Source of the DNA: Sphingomonas paucimobilis
Lineage (GTDB): Bacteria; Pseudomonadota; Alphaproteobacteria; Sphingomonadales; Sphingomonadaceae
Assembly: GCA_945860425.1 (NCBI GenBank)
Contig: CAMAQU010000117.1
Coordinates: 1-5,832 of the forward strand
Direction: 5' to 3'
Length of the DNA: 5,832 nt
Shown: positions 1-4,050 of the stretch, in pieces
How positions within the stretch are numbered: position 1 is the stretch's first letter
Layout: the number at the start of each line of letters is the position of its first letter
The notes under the pieces: model-generated
Seen by the model: only the letters and a program-made list of their open reading frames with translations
The model's database searches: none
Told to the model about the DNA's origin: nothing
Translations under genes and position numbers: made by a program

Positions 1-334
1 AAATGCCACCTGCATTCAGGGTCAGGCTACCGACCTCTTTGGACAGGCCAATCGTCGCATCAATTTCAATATCGTCGCCATCATTATTGGCGATGTTGGA
101 TCCCCAAAGGGATGCATAAAGACCTGATTCATGGCTCACGGTCAGCGACGGCTGAATGGCCGGATCGCCATTGCTCAGCGACACACCGCGAAAGCGATAA
201 TCGGTCACGCCGGCAATCGAAAAGCTGATGTCGATGGGGCCAGTTTCTTCTTCCTGCGCCATTGCCGGTTTCGCGGCCAGAAGGGCTGGGAGAGCAAGCG
301 AGGCAAGTGCCATCTGACGAAGTGTTGCGCGCAT
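1..334 (-). CDS. TorF/Gcw_chp family putative outer-membrane porin, N-terminal part (gene runs off the window edge)
   Basis: Reading from the ATG at 334-332 gives 111 codons before the window ends, so the C-terminal part is missing. Residues 1-26 form a typical Sec signal peptide: a basic start (MRATLRQ), a hydrophobic core (ALASLALPALLAA), and an Ala-Met-Ala site with probable cleavage before Gln27. The mature start is acidic (QEEE). From about residue 33 comes the pattern of the Gcw_chp/TorF family (TIGR02001-like): GVTDYRFRGVSLSNGDPAIQ, then a segment ending SGLYASLWGSNI, then alternating acidic beta-strand sequence (DDIEIDATIGLS). Members are predicted outer-membrane beta-barrels of poorly known substrate, some annotated as porins. 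A ribosome binding site AAGGA at 348-344 fits the chosen start. The gene lies beyond the rplL terminator, so it probably has its own promoter. Family assignment is from recognised sequence pattern; the function is inferred. Confidence 0.82.
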   Translation of the reverse strand, partial: MRATLRQMALASLALPALLAAKPAMAQEEETGPIDISFSIAGVTDYRFRGVSLSNGDPAIQPSLTVSHESGLYASLWGSNIANNDGDDIEIDATIGLSKEVGSLTLNAGGI

Positions 335-396
335 ATTCTTTTTTCCTTTTTCACTCTGGGAGAAACGCGCACCCATTGTGACGAAAAGATACGTAA

Positions 397-447
397 AATC
401 TATTCCCCTTGGGGTGTATTTCGCAACATCTGTGACAAATTTGTCAA
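397..447 (-). promoter_or_regulatory. Candidate promoter/operator region of the porin gene, with a perfect 14-bp palindrome
   Basis: The palindrome TGACAAATTTGTCA occupies 433-446 and is perfectly self-complementary. On the minus strand its edge creates TTGACA (447-442), an ideal -35 hexamer, but a good -10 at 16-18 bases is not obvious (GCGAAA at 17). A second option is TTGCGA (426-421), an 18-base spacer and TAGATT (402-397). In that case the palindrome would sit just upstream of the -35, a position often used by activators. Either way the placement between the rplL terminator and the porin start suggests a regulator site. I do not recognise the regulator; the promoter assignment is tentative. 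Confidence 0.35.
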
Positions 448-460
448 TGCGTCATCGGGG

Positions 461-493
461 CAAAGAAAAAGGGCGGCCCCATCGGGACCGCCC
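461..493 (-). terminator. Rho-independent terminator after rplL
   Basis: On the minus strand a 10-bp stem (493-484 with 480-471: GGGCGGTCCC / GGGGCCGCCC, one G·U pair) closes a 3-base loop and is followed at once by TTTTTCTTT (470-462). It begins 24 bases after the rplL stop codon. Strong stem plus U-tract make this a textbook intrinsic terminator ending the ribosomal-protein transcript before the porin gene. Confidence 0.93.
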
Positions 494-517
494 TTAATTC
501 TTGCCAGAGAGCGAAGC

Positions 518-892
518 TTACTTAACTTCGACCTGTGCGCCAGCACCTTCAAGCTGAGCCTTGATCTTGGCGGCTTCATCCTTGTTGATGCCTTCCTTGA
601 TCGCCTTCGGAGCGGCTTCCACCAGCGCCTTGGCTTCGGTCAGGCCGAGACCGGTGATCGCGCGGACTTCCTTAATGACGGCAATCTTGTTGCCGCCATC
701 ACCGTTCAGGATGACGTCAAATTCAGTCTGCTCTTCAGCAGCAGCAGCAGCGCCACCAGCAGCAGGAGCTGCAACAGCAACAGCGGCAGCAGCCGAAACG
801 CCCCACTTTTCTTCAAGAAGCTTAGCGAGGTCCGCTGCTTCCAAAACAGTGAGAGCCGAAAGGTCGTCAACGAGCTTGTTCAAATCAGCCAT
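518..892 (-). CDS. rplL: 50S ribosomal protein L7/L12
   Basis: The protein has 124 residues, the usual family length. It forms the mobile ribosomal stalk that recruits and stimulates the translational GTPases IF2, EF-Tu, EF-G and RF3. Residues 1-33 are the dimerisation domain that docks on L10 (ADLNKLVDDLSALTVLEAAD). Residues 34-55 are an Ala-rich flexible hinge. Residues 56-124 are the globular C-terminal domain, with the factor-binding helix region NKIAVIKEVRAITGLGLTEA (68-87) and the end AGAQVEVK. In the GLGLxEAK motif the commonly seen Lys is Thr85 here. The ATG at 892 has GGAG at 903-900, 7 bases away, and no alternative start is needed. It follows rplJ by 56 bases and is closed by a strong terminator. 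The GC-rich hinge codons form an imperfect GCN/CAG repeat. Confidence 0.98.
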   Translation of the reverse strand: MADLNKLVDDLSALTVLEAADLAKLLEEKWGVSAAAAVAVAAPAAGGAAAAAEEQTEFDVILNGDGGNKIAVIKEVRAITGLGLTEAKALVEAAPKAIKEGINKDEAAKIKAQLEGAGAQVEVK

Positions 893-908
893 TTTATGTC
901 TCCAATGT

Positions 909-924
909 GCGGGCCTGTGCCCGC
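909..924 (-). promoter_or_regulatory. Stem-loop in the rplJ–rplL gap, just upstream of the rplL ribosome binding site
   Basis: On the transcript GCGGGC (924-919) pairs perfectly with GCCCGC (914-909) around a 4-base ACAG loop. It lies 25 bases after the rplJ stop and 5 bases before the GGAG of rplL. It has no U-tract, so it is not an intrinsic terminator. A role as a ribosome spacer, mRNA-processing site or stabiliser that helps raise L12 output over L10 is inference. Confidence 0.5.
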
Positions 925-948
925 CTAAAAGTTAGTTGAGTGTCAAAA

Positions 949-1461
949 TTAGGCGGCTTTGGCGGCATATGCGCCAAAAACACGCGCCAACTGTGCCGCC
1001 GGTGCGCCGACAACCTGAGCAACCTTCGTCGCGGGCGCCTGTACGAGGCCCACGATCTTAGCGCGCAGTTCATCAAGCGACGGAAGCGATGCCAGAGCCT
1101 TCACGCCGTCTGCATCCAGGACTTGCGACCCCATTGCGCCACCGACGACTTCCAACTTGTCGGTCGTCTTGGCGAATTCGACGATGATCTTGGCAGCTGC
1201 GACCGGATCGATCGAAGTGCCAAGGGCCGTCGGGCCGGTCAGCAAATCGCTGATCCCGGCATAGGGCGTGTCCATGGAAGCAAGCTTGGCGAGACGGTTC
1301 TTAGCGACCTTATAACTGCCGCCGGCCTCACGCATCTTCGTACGGAGCTCGGTCGATTGCGCGACCGTCAGCCCCAGATTGCGGGTGACAACAACCACCC
1401 CAACCTCGTTAAAGACACTCTTGAGCTCGGTGACAGCATCGGCCTTTTGAGCACGATCCAT
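949..1461 (-). CDS. rplJ: 50S ribosomal protein L10
   Basis: The protein has 170 residues (family about 165-180). It anchors L7/L12 dimers and, with L11, forms the stalk base on 23S rRNA. The N-terminal domain carries the family pattern MDRAQKADAVTELKSVF, then TKMREAGGSYKVAKNRLAKL (41-60), a Thr-Gly-Pro segment (75-77, LLTGPTALG), and a long Ala-rich C-terminal helix from about 131 to 170 that receives the L12 dimers. The reading frame is open upstream to 1713, but the start is taken at ATG 1461 because AAGGAG (1473-1468) sits 6 bases before it, the protein then begins as L10 proteins do, and the upstream stretch is structured leader RNA. It is followed by rplL in the same transcript. In E. 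coli, L10–L12 represses its own translation through such a leader. Confidence 0.97.
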   Translation of the reverse strand: MDRAQKADAVTELKSVFNEVGVVVVTRNLGLTVAQSTELRTKMREAGGSYKVAKNRLAKLASMDTPYAGISDLLTGPTALGTSIDPVAAAKIIVEFAKTTDKLEVVGGAMGSQVLDADGVKALASLPSLDELRAKIVGLVQAPATKVAQVVGAPAAQLARVFGAYAAKAA

Positions 1462-1467
1462 GCCATT

Positions 1468-1473
1468 CTCCTT
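1468..1473 (-). promoter_or_regulatory. Ribosome binding site that fixes the rplJ start
   Basis: AAGGAG lies 6 bases upstream of ATG 1461 and is the strongest Shine-Dalgarno match in the leader. It decides the start against the much longer open frame reaching 1713. An in-frame ATG at 1479, just upstream of this site, would place it inside the coding region and has no comparable site of its own. Confidence 0.85.
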
Positions 1474-1480
1474 CAACATT

Positions 1481-1505
1481 CGGTCTGCGGCCCATCCGCA
1501 AACCG
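1481..1505 (-). promoter_or_regulatory. Stem-loop directly upstream of the rplJ ribosome binding site
   Basis: On the transcript a 10-bp stem (1505-1496 with 1490-1481: CGGTTTGCGG / CCGCAGACCG, one U·G pair) closes a 5-base ATGGG loop. It ends 7 bases before AAGGAG. This placement fits a translation-control or RNA-processing element, but no function is shown by the sequence alone. Confidence 0.55.
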
Positions 1506-1593
1506 GGTGATCTCGCACCGCCCGAAAGCGACACGACATCCTTTGTCCGTGGGGAATGGCAGTCCCACCATTGGAGAGACTGAGTAAATCCAT

Positions 1594-1651
1594 GTCCCCG
1601 TCTCGGCAGGACATTAAGAAGGGCGTTTTCCCTTCCCCTGCTGTCTCGGAC
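1594..1651 (-). promoter_or_regulatory. Likely L10 leader (binding site for the L10–L12 complex)
   Basis: The RNA folds on paper into a two-part arm. An apical hairpin GAAGGG / CCCTTC (1635-1630 with 1623-1618, 6-base loop) is stacked over GCAGG / CCTGC (1641-1637 with 1610-1606) across an asymmetric internal loop. Below it two facing CCGAGAC-type strands (around 1649-1643 and 1606-1600) are closed by GTCC / GGAC (1651-1648 with 1597-1594). Facing GA-rich strands next to short stems resemble the kink-turn-like part of the Rfam L10_leader family, and the position 5' of rplJ is the expected one. In E. coli L10–L12 binding here represses rplJL translation. The identification rests on position and fold by eye, not a covariance search. 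Confidence 0.65.
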
Positions 1652-1655
1652 GGTC

Positions 1656-1677
1656 GAACCAGCCCAAGGGCTGGTTC
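1656..1677 (-). repeat. Perfect 10-bp inverted repeat in the rplJ leader
   Basis: GAACCAGCCC (1677-1668) and GGGCTGGTTC (1665-1656) are perfectly complementary with 2 bases between them; a stem of about 9 bp with a 4-base CUUG loop is the likely RNA form. It precedes the proposed L10 leader by 4 bases and lacks a following U-tract, so it is not a simple terminator. It is probably part of the leader architecture or an mRNA-processing site between rplKA and rplJL. Confidence 0.6.
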
Positions 1678-1687
1678 AGTCTTGTAA

Positions 1688-1707
1688 GGGATGCCCGAAG
1701 GCAGCCC
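1688..1707 (-). promoter_or_regulatory. UUCG-capped hairpin just after rplA
   Basis: GGGCTGCC (1707-1700) pairs with GGCATCCC (1695-1688), with one C·U mismatch, across a C(UUCG)G tetraloop, one of the most stable RNA loops known. It starts 14 bases after the rplA stop. The following bases (TTACAAGACT) are not a U-run, so it should be a weak terminator at best. Protection of the rplKA 3' end or partial attenuation before rplJL is inference. Confidence 0.5.
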
Positions 1708-1721
1708 CCACAAAATTCATA

Positions 1722-2420
1722 TTAGGCGACGCCGATTTCGGCGACGTCCAGGCGAATGCCCGGGCCCATGGAGGAGCTGATCGCCGCCTTGCGCAAATAT
1801 TTGCCCTTGGCGCCCGATGGCTTCGCCTTGATTACAGCATCCACCAGCGCATTAAAGTTGGCGCGCAAATCCGCTGCCGGGAACGACGCTTTGCCGATAC
1901 CCGAATGGATGATGCCAGCCTTTTCAACGCGATATTCAACTTGGCCGCCCTTGGCGTCCTTGACGGCCTGACCCACGTTCGGCGTCACAGTGCCAAGCTT
2001 GGGGTTTGGCATCATGCCCTTGGGACCCAAGATCTTAGCGACGCGGCCAACAAGGCCCATCATGTCCGGGCTCGCAATGCAGCGGTCAAAATCAATATTG
2101 CCATTGGTGATGGCGTCGATCAGGTCTTCCGCGCCGACAACATCTGCACCAGCTGCACGGGCTTCTTCAGCCTTTGCATCCTTGGCAAATACAGCAACGC
2201 GAACCGTCTTGCCCGTGCCCTTGGGCAGCGAGACAACACCACGAACCATCTGGTCAGCATGGCGGGGGTCAACACCTAGGTTCAGCGCGACTTCAATCGT
2301 CTCGTCAAACTTGGCTGTCGCATTGGACTTGATCAGCGCGATGGCTTCATCGACACCGTATAATTTTTCGCGGTCAACCGCGGTGGCGATCGTCTTCGCC
2401 TTTTTGCTCTGGAACGCCAT
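1722..2420 (-). CDS. rplA: 50S ribosomal protein L1
   Basis: The protein has 232 residues, the normal length. L1 binds the 23S rRNA L1 stalk, helps move deacylated tRNA out of the E site, and in many bacteria represses its own operon. Recognisable parts are FDETIEVALNLGVDPRHADQ (38-57), the switch to domain II at SLPKGTGKTVRVAVFA (64-79), KILGPKGMMPNPKLGTVTPN (129-148), GGQVEYRVEKAGIIHSGIGK (158-177), and the C-terminal RNA-binding segment SSSMGPGI (215-222). At position 217 the family triad Thr-Met-Gly reads Ser-Met-Gly. The ATG at 2420 follows the rplK stop by 3 bases. Its ribosome binding site GGAGGG (2433-2428) lies in the last codons of rplK, so translation is very likely coupled. Confidence 0.98.
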   Translation of the reverse strand: MAFQSKKAKTIATAVDREKLYGVDEAIALIKSNATAKFDETIEVALNLGVDPRHADQMVRGVVSLPKGTGKTVRVAVFAKDAKAEEARAAGADVVGAEDLIDAITNGNIDFDRCIASPDMMGLVGRVAKILGPKGMMPNPKLGTVTPNVGQAVKDAKGGQVEYRVEKAGIIHSGIGKASFPAADLRANFNALVDAVIKAKPSGAKGKYLRKAAISSSMGPGIRLDVAEIGVA

Positions 2421-2423
2421 GGG

Positions 2424-2855
2424 TTAACCCTCCACCACTTCGAGGCCCATCGAACGGGCAGAGCCCTCGATGATGCGCGTTGCAGACTCAATATCGTTCG
2501 CGTTCAGATCCTTCATCTTGGTCTGCGCGATTTCCGACAGCTTCGACTTAGAGATGGTTCCGATAACGGACTTGCCCGGCTCCTTCGATCCCTTGTCCAG
2601 CTTGGCGGCTTTCTTGATGAGGTAAGAGGCCGGCGGCGTCTTCGTCACAAAAGAAAAGCTGCGATCTGCAAACACCGTGATCACGGTTGGAATCGGCATG
2701 CCCTTTTCAAGCTCGCTCGTCGACGCGTTGAACGCCTTGCAGAATTCCATGATGTTCACACCGCGCTGACCCAAAGCCGGGCCAATGGGCGGTGAGGGAT
2801 TGGCGGCGCCCGCAGGCACCTGGAGCTTGATATAGCCCTCAATCTTCTTTGCCAT
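2424..2855 (-). CDS. rplK: 50S ribosomal protein L11
   Basis: The protein has 143 residues, the usual family length. L11 forms, with L10–L12 and 23S rRNA helices 43-44, the GTPase-associated centre; it is the thiostrepton-binding region and is needed for RelA activation during stringent response. The N-terminal domain has the proline-rich PSPPIGPALGQRGVNIMEFC (20-39), whose prolines contact thiostrepton in known structures. The linker region leads to KTPPASYLIKKAAKLDKGS (72-90) and the rRNA-binding C-terminal domain, with EIAQTKMKDLNANDIESA (108-125) and GSARSMGLEVVEG. The ATG at 2855 has only a weak purine-rich ribosome site (GAGAGTGAG), and the 101-base region before it holds two hairpins. 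It leads rplA by 3 bases; the two form one translationally coupled unit. Confidence 0.98.
   Translation of the reverse strand: MAKKIEGYIKLQVPAGAANPSPPIGPALGQRGVNIMEFCKAFNASTSELEKGMPIPTVITVFADRSFSFVTKTPPASYLIKKAAKLDKGSKEPGKSVIGTISKSKLSEIAQTKMKDLNANDIESATRIIEGSARSMGLEVVEG
2428..2433 (-). promoter_or_regulatory. rplA ribosome binding site inside the rplK 3' end
   Basis: GGAGGG overlaps the last two sense codons of rplK (Glu, Gly) and stands 7 bases before ATG 2420. A ribosome terminating on rplK would unmask or directly feed this site, which fits equal production of L11 and L1. Confidence 0.8.
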
Positions 2856-2917
2856 TGTTACTCACTCTCTTTCAAGTTGAGCGGTGCAAACGGGGTGGCC
2901 CCCTCCCGCAGTTTTTT

Positions 2918-2958
2918 GATCTTACCGAAACAAGATCATTCAATGCCTAAAAGGCATT
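2918..2958 (-). promoter_or_regulatory. Two hairpins in the nusG–rplK gap (possible rplK leader)
   Basis: The first hairpin (2958-2942) pairs AATGCCT with AGGCATT over a 3-base loop and starts inside the nusG stop codon. The second (2937-2918) pairs GATCTT with AAGATC over an 8-base loop. Neither is followed by a U-tract on the transcript (the second is followed by AAAAAA), so they are not intrinsic terminators. In E. coli L1 represses rplKA through a site in the rplK leader; this 101-base gap is where such a target would lie, but I cannot match a consensus by eye. No convincing promoter is visible. Confidence 0.4.
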
Positions 2959-3493
2959 ATTTCATGCGTTCGACCTGTTCAAACTCCAGTTCGACAGGCG
3001 TCGGACGCCCAAAGATCGATACAGAAACCTTGACCCGGCCCTTATCAAAATCAAGTTCCTCGACAAGGCCGTTAAAGCTTGCAAACGGCCCTTCCAGAAC
3101 TTTGACCTGATCGCCAATTTCATAGTCCACGCGAATCTGCTGCTTGGGTGCGGCAGCGGCTTCAGCCTTGGTGTTCAGGATCCGTGCGGCTTCAGCTTCG
3201 CTAATTGCCTGCGGCTTGCCGCTGGATCCCAAAAAGCCCGTTACTTTCGGCTGATTCTTGATGAGGTGATACACGTCATCATTCATCTTCAGCTTGGCAA
3301 GGACATAGCCGGGGAAGAACTTGCGTTCGGACTGCACCTTTTTGCCGCGCCGAATTTCGGTCACGGTTTCCGTCGGCACTTCGACTGCATCCACAAGTGC
3401 TTCAAGGCCCAGACGCTGCGCGTCGGCGAGGACGGCGTCGCGCACCTTGTTTTCAAAGCCCGAATAGGCGTGGATGATGTACCAACGTGACAT
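2957..3493 (-). CDS. nusG: Transcription termination/antitermination factor NusG
   Basis: The protein has 178 residues (family about 175-185). NusG binds the RNA polymerase clamp, suppresses pausing, and through its KOW domain contacts Rho or ribosomal S10. The NGN domain spans about 1-100, beginning RWYIIHAYSGFENKVRDAV (3-21), with KFFPGYVLAKLKM (58-70) at the polymerase-binding face and the segment VTGFLGSSGKPQAIS (84-98). A short Ala-rich linker (about 105-120) leads to the KOW domain, GDQVKVLEGPFASFNGLVEE (127-146) followed by VKVSVSIFGRPTPVELEFEQ (154-173). The ATG at 3493 lies 20 bases after secE; the upstream GAAG motif at about 6 bases is a modest ribosome site. The secE–nusG pairing is almost universal in bacteria. 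Confidence 0.98.
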   Translation of the reverse strand: MSRWYIIHAYSGFENKVRDAVLADAQRLGLEALVDAVEVPTETVTEIRRGKKVQSERKFFPGYVLAKLKMNDDVYHLIKNQPKVTGFLGSSGKPQAISEAEAARILNTKAEAAAAPKQQIRVDYEIGDQVKVLEGPFASFNGLVEELDFDKGRVKVSVSIFGRPTPVELEFEQVERMK

Positions 3494-3513
3494 GCGCGTC
3501 TTCTTTTCTATCG

Positions 3514-3711
3514 TCAGGAAGCGAGAGCGAGCAGCGATTTGACGATCCAGCTGAACACCGAATCAACGCCCAGGAAAAACACGGCCAAGACCGACGTCAT
3601 GATGATGACCATCACAACGGTGACTCCCGTCTCACGACTGGTCGGCCAAGAGACTTTGCCTGTCTCCGCGCGCACCTGCCGGATAAATTCACCTGGGTTG
3701 GTCTTTGCCAT
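3514..3711 (-). CDS. secE: Preprotein translocase subunit SecE
   Basis: This 65-residue protein is the short, single-span form of SecE common outside the enterics, where three spans are usual. SecE clamps the two halves of the SecY channel in the inner membrane. The cytoplasmic amphipathic helix carries the hallmark pattern EFIRQVRAETGKVSWPTSRE (8-27). The transmembrane segment runs from about 29 to 49 (GVTVVMVIIMTSVLAVFFLGV), followed by a short tail with a second hydrophobic stretch. The ATG at 3711 is the only suitable start; the best upstream Shine-Dalgarno-like sequence (AAGGA) is 13 bases away, which is long, so initiation may be modest. It heads the secE–nusG pair and follows tRNA-Trp, an arrangement seen in alphaproteobacteria. 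Confidence 0.96.
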   Translation of the reverse strand: MAKTNPGEFIRQVRAETGKVSWPTSRETGVTVVMVIIMTSVLAVFFLGVDSVFSWIVKSLLALAS

Positions 3712-3750
3712 GAACCCGATTCCATCCTTAAACCACGGTTTCCCAACAGG

Positions 3751-3779
3751 TTCGCGGCCGGAGAACCGGCTAATTCGAA
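3751..3779 (-). promoter_or_regulatory. Stem-loop in the secE 5' leader
   Basis: On the transcript GCCGG (3770-3766) pairs with CCGGC (3761-3757) around a UUCU loop, extended by an outer TTCG / CGAA (3779-3776 with 3754-3751) across an asymmetric internal loop. It lies about 40 bases upstream of the secE start and has no U-tract. A leader structure is likely; its role is unknown. Confidence 0.35.
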
Positions 3780-3811
3780 AACCCTCATGTTAGGATTGCG
3801 CCGCGTTTAGT

Positions 3812-3842
3812 CCGCTTTCCTTAGAAAAGCAAGCGGTGCTTG
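3812..3842 (-). promoter_or_regulatory. Two overlapping, mutually exclusive hairpins between tRNA-Trp and secE
   Basis: On the transcript CAAGC (3842-3838) can pair with GCTTG (3834-3830), and the next bases are CTTTTCT, giving a weak terminator-like shape. Alternatively CCGCTT (3836-3831) pairs perfectly with AAGCGG (3817-3812), which would disrupt the first stem. The same bases also hold a possible promoter for secE (TTGCTT, 17 bases, TAAACG). All three readings are tentative. Confidence 0.3.
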
Positions 3843-3905
3843 GGGGTTTTAGGCCTTATCTGGCCCAGCGATCCAGCTGCCTATTCGGGCTGTGATTCGC
3901 GATAC

Positions 3906-3981
3906 TGGCAGGAGCGGAGGGACTCGAACCCACGGCCCTCGGTTTTGGAGACCGATGCTCTACCAACTGAGCTACACTCCT
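3906..3981 (-). tRNA. tRNA-Trp (anticodon CCA), 3' CCA encoded
   Basis: The 76-base cloverleaf is complete. The 7-bp acceptor stem is AGGAGTG with CGCTCCT. The D arm is GCTC / GAGC with loop AGTTGGTA. The anticodon stem is TCGGT / ACCGA with loop CTCCAAA, so the anticodon CCA is at 3948-3946. The variable loop is GGGCC, the T loop TTCGAGT, the discriminator G (3909), and CCA is encoded at 3908-3906. G15–C48 is preserved. The T stem (GTGGG / CCCTC) has a U50·U64 mismatch; the other four pairs are G–C. G73 is the tryptophanyl-tRNA synthetase identity base in bacteria. The gene lies between the FAAL gene and secE, all in one orientation, with a plausible promoter at 4025-3997. Confidence 0.97.
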
Positions 3982-3996
3982 ATGGCCAGAGGGGCG

Positions 3997-4025
3997 CGCA
4001 TAGCGAAGCTGCCCCCAAGGCGCAA
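3997..4025 (-). promoter_or_regulatory. Candidate promoter of tRNA-Trp (and possibly of the downstream secE cluster)
   Basis: TTGCGC (4025-4020), a 17-base spacer and TATGCG (4002-3997) precede the tRNA 5' end at 3981 by 15 bases, giving a short leader. The stretch between the -10 and the likely start is very GC-rich (CGCCCC), as in stable-RNA promoters under stringent control. The same region can form GC-rich inverted repeats with GGGGGC / GCGCCCC. The -10 match is partial, so this is a good candidate rather than a certainty. Confidence 0.5.
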
Positions 4026-4050
4026 GCGCGCTCTGCCAATTCTGTAGCGG

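Noticed and set aside
131..928. 265-residue plus-strand open frame
   Set aside because: It runs antisense through the porin gene, the terminator and rplL, with Ser-rich low-complexity sequence from the antisense of the Ala hinge and no family resemblance.
561..935. 124-residue plus-strand open frame opposite rplL
   Set aside because: A shadow of the GC-rich rplL codons; Ala/Ser-rich with no recognisable domain.
940..1587. 215-residue plus-strand open frame opposite rplJ and its leader
   Set aside because: Antisense shadow of rplJ; no domain, no supporting ribosome binding site and implausible composition.
1688..1707. UUCG hairpin after rplA as a full terminator
   Set aside because: Only two U bases follow the stem, and no convincing promoter is visible before rplJ, so read-through is expected.
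1462..1713. N-terminal extension of L10 by about 84 residues, since the frame is open to 1713
   Set aside because: The extension is Cys/Arg/Trp-containing and unlike any L10. The stretch is structured leader RNA, and the AAGGAG site with the canonical MDRAQKADAV start is at 1461.
2942..2958. Hairpin at the nusG stop as an intrinsic terminator
   Set aside because: The 7-bp AT-containing stem is followed by GAATGATC, not a U-tract, and rplK needs transcription through it.
3982..4050. Terminator after the FAAL gene
   Set aside because: The region has GC-rich inverted repeats but no U-tract on the minus strand; the repeats overlap the candidate tRNA-Trp promoter.
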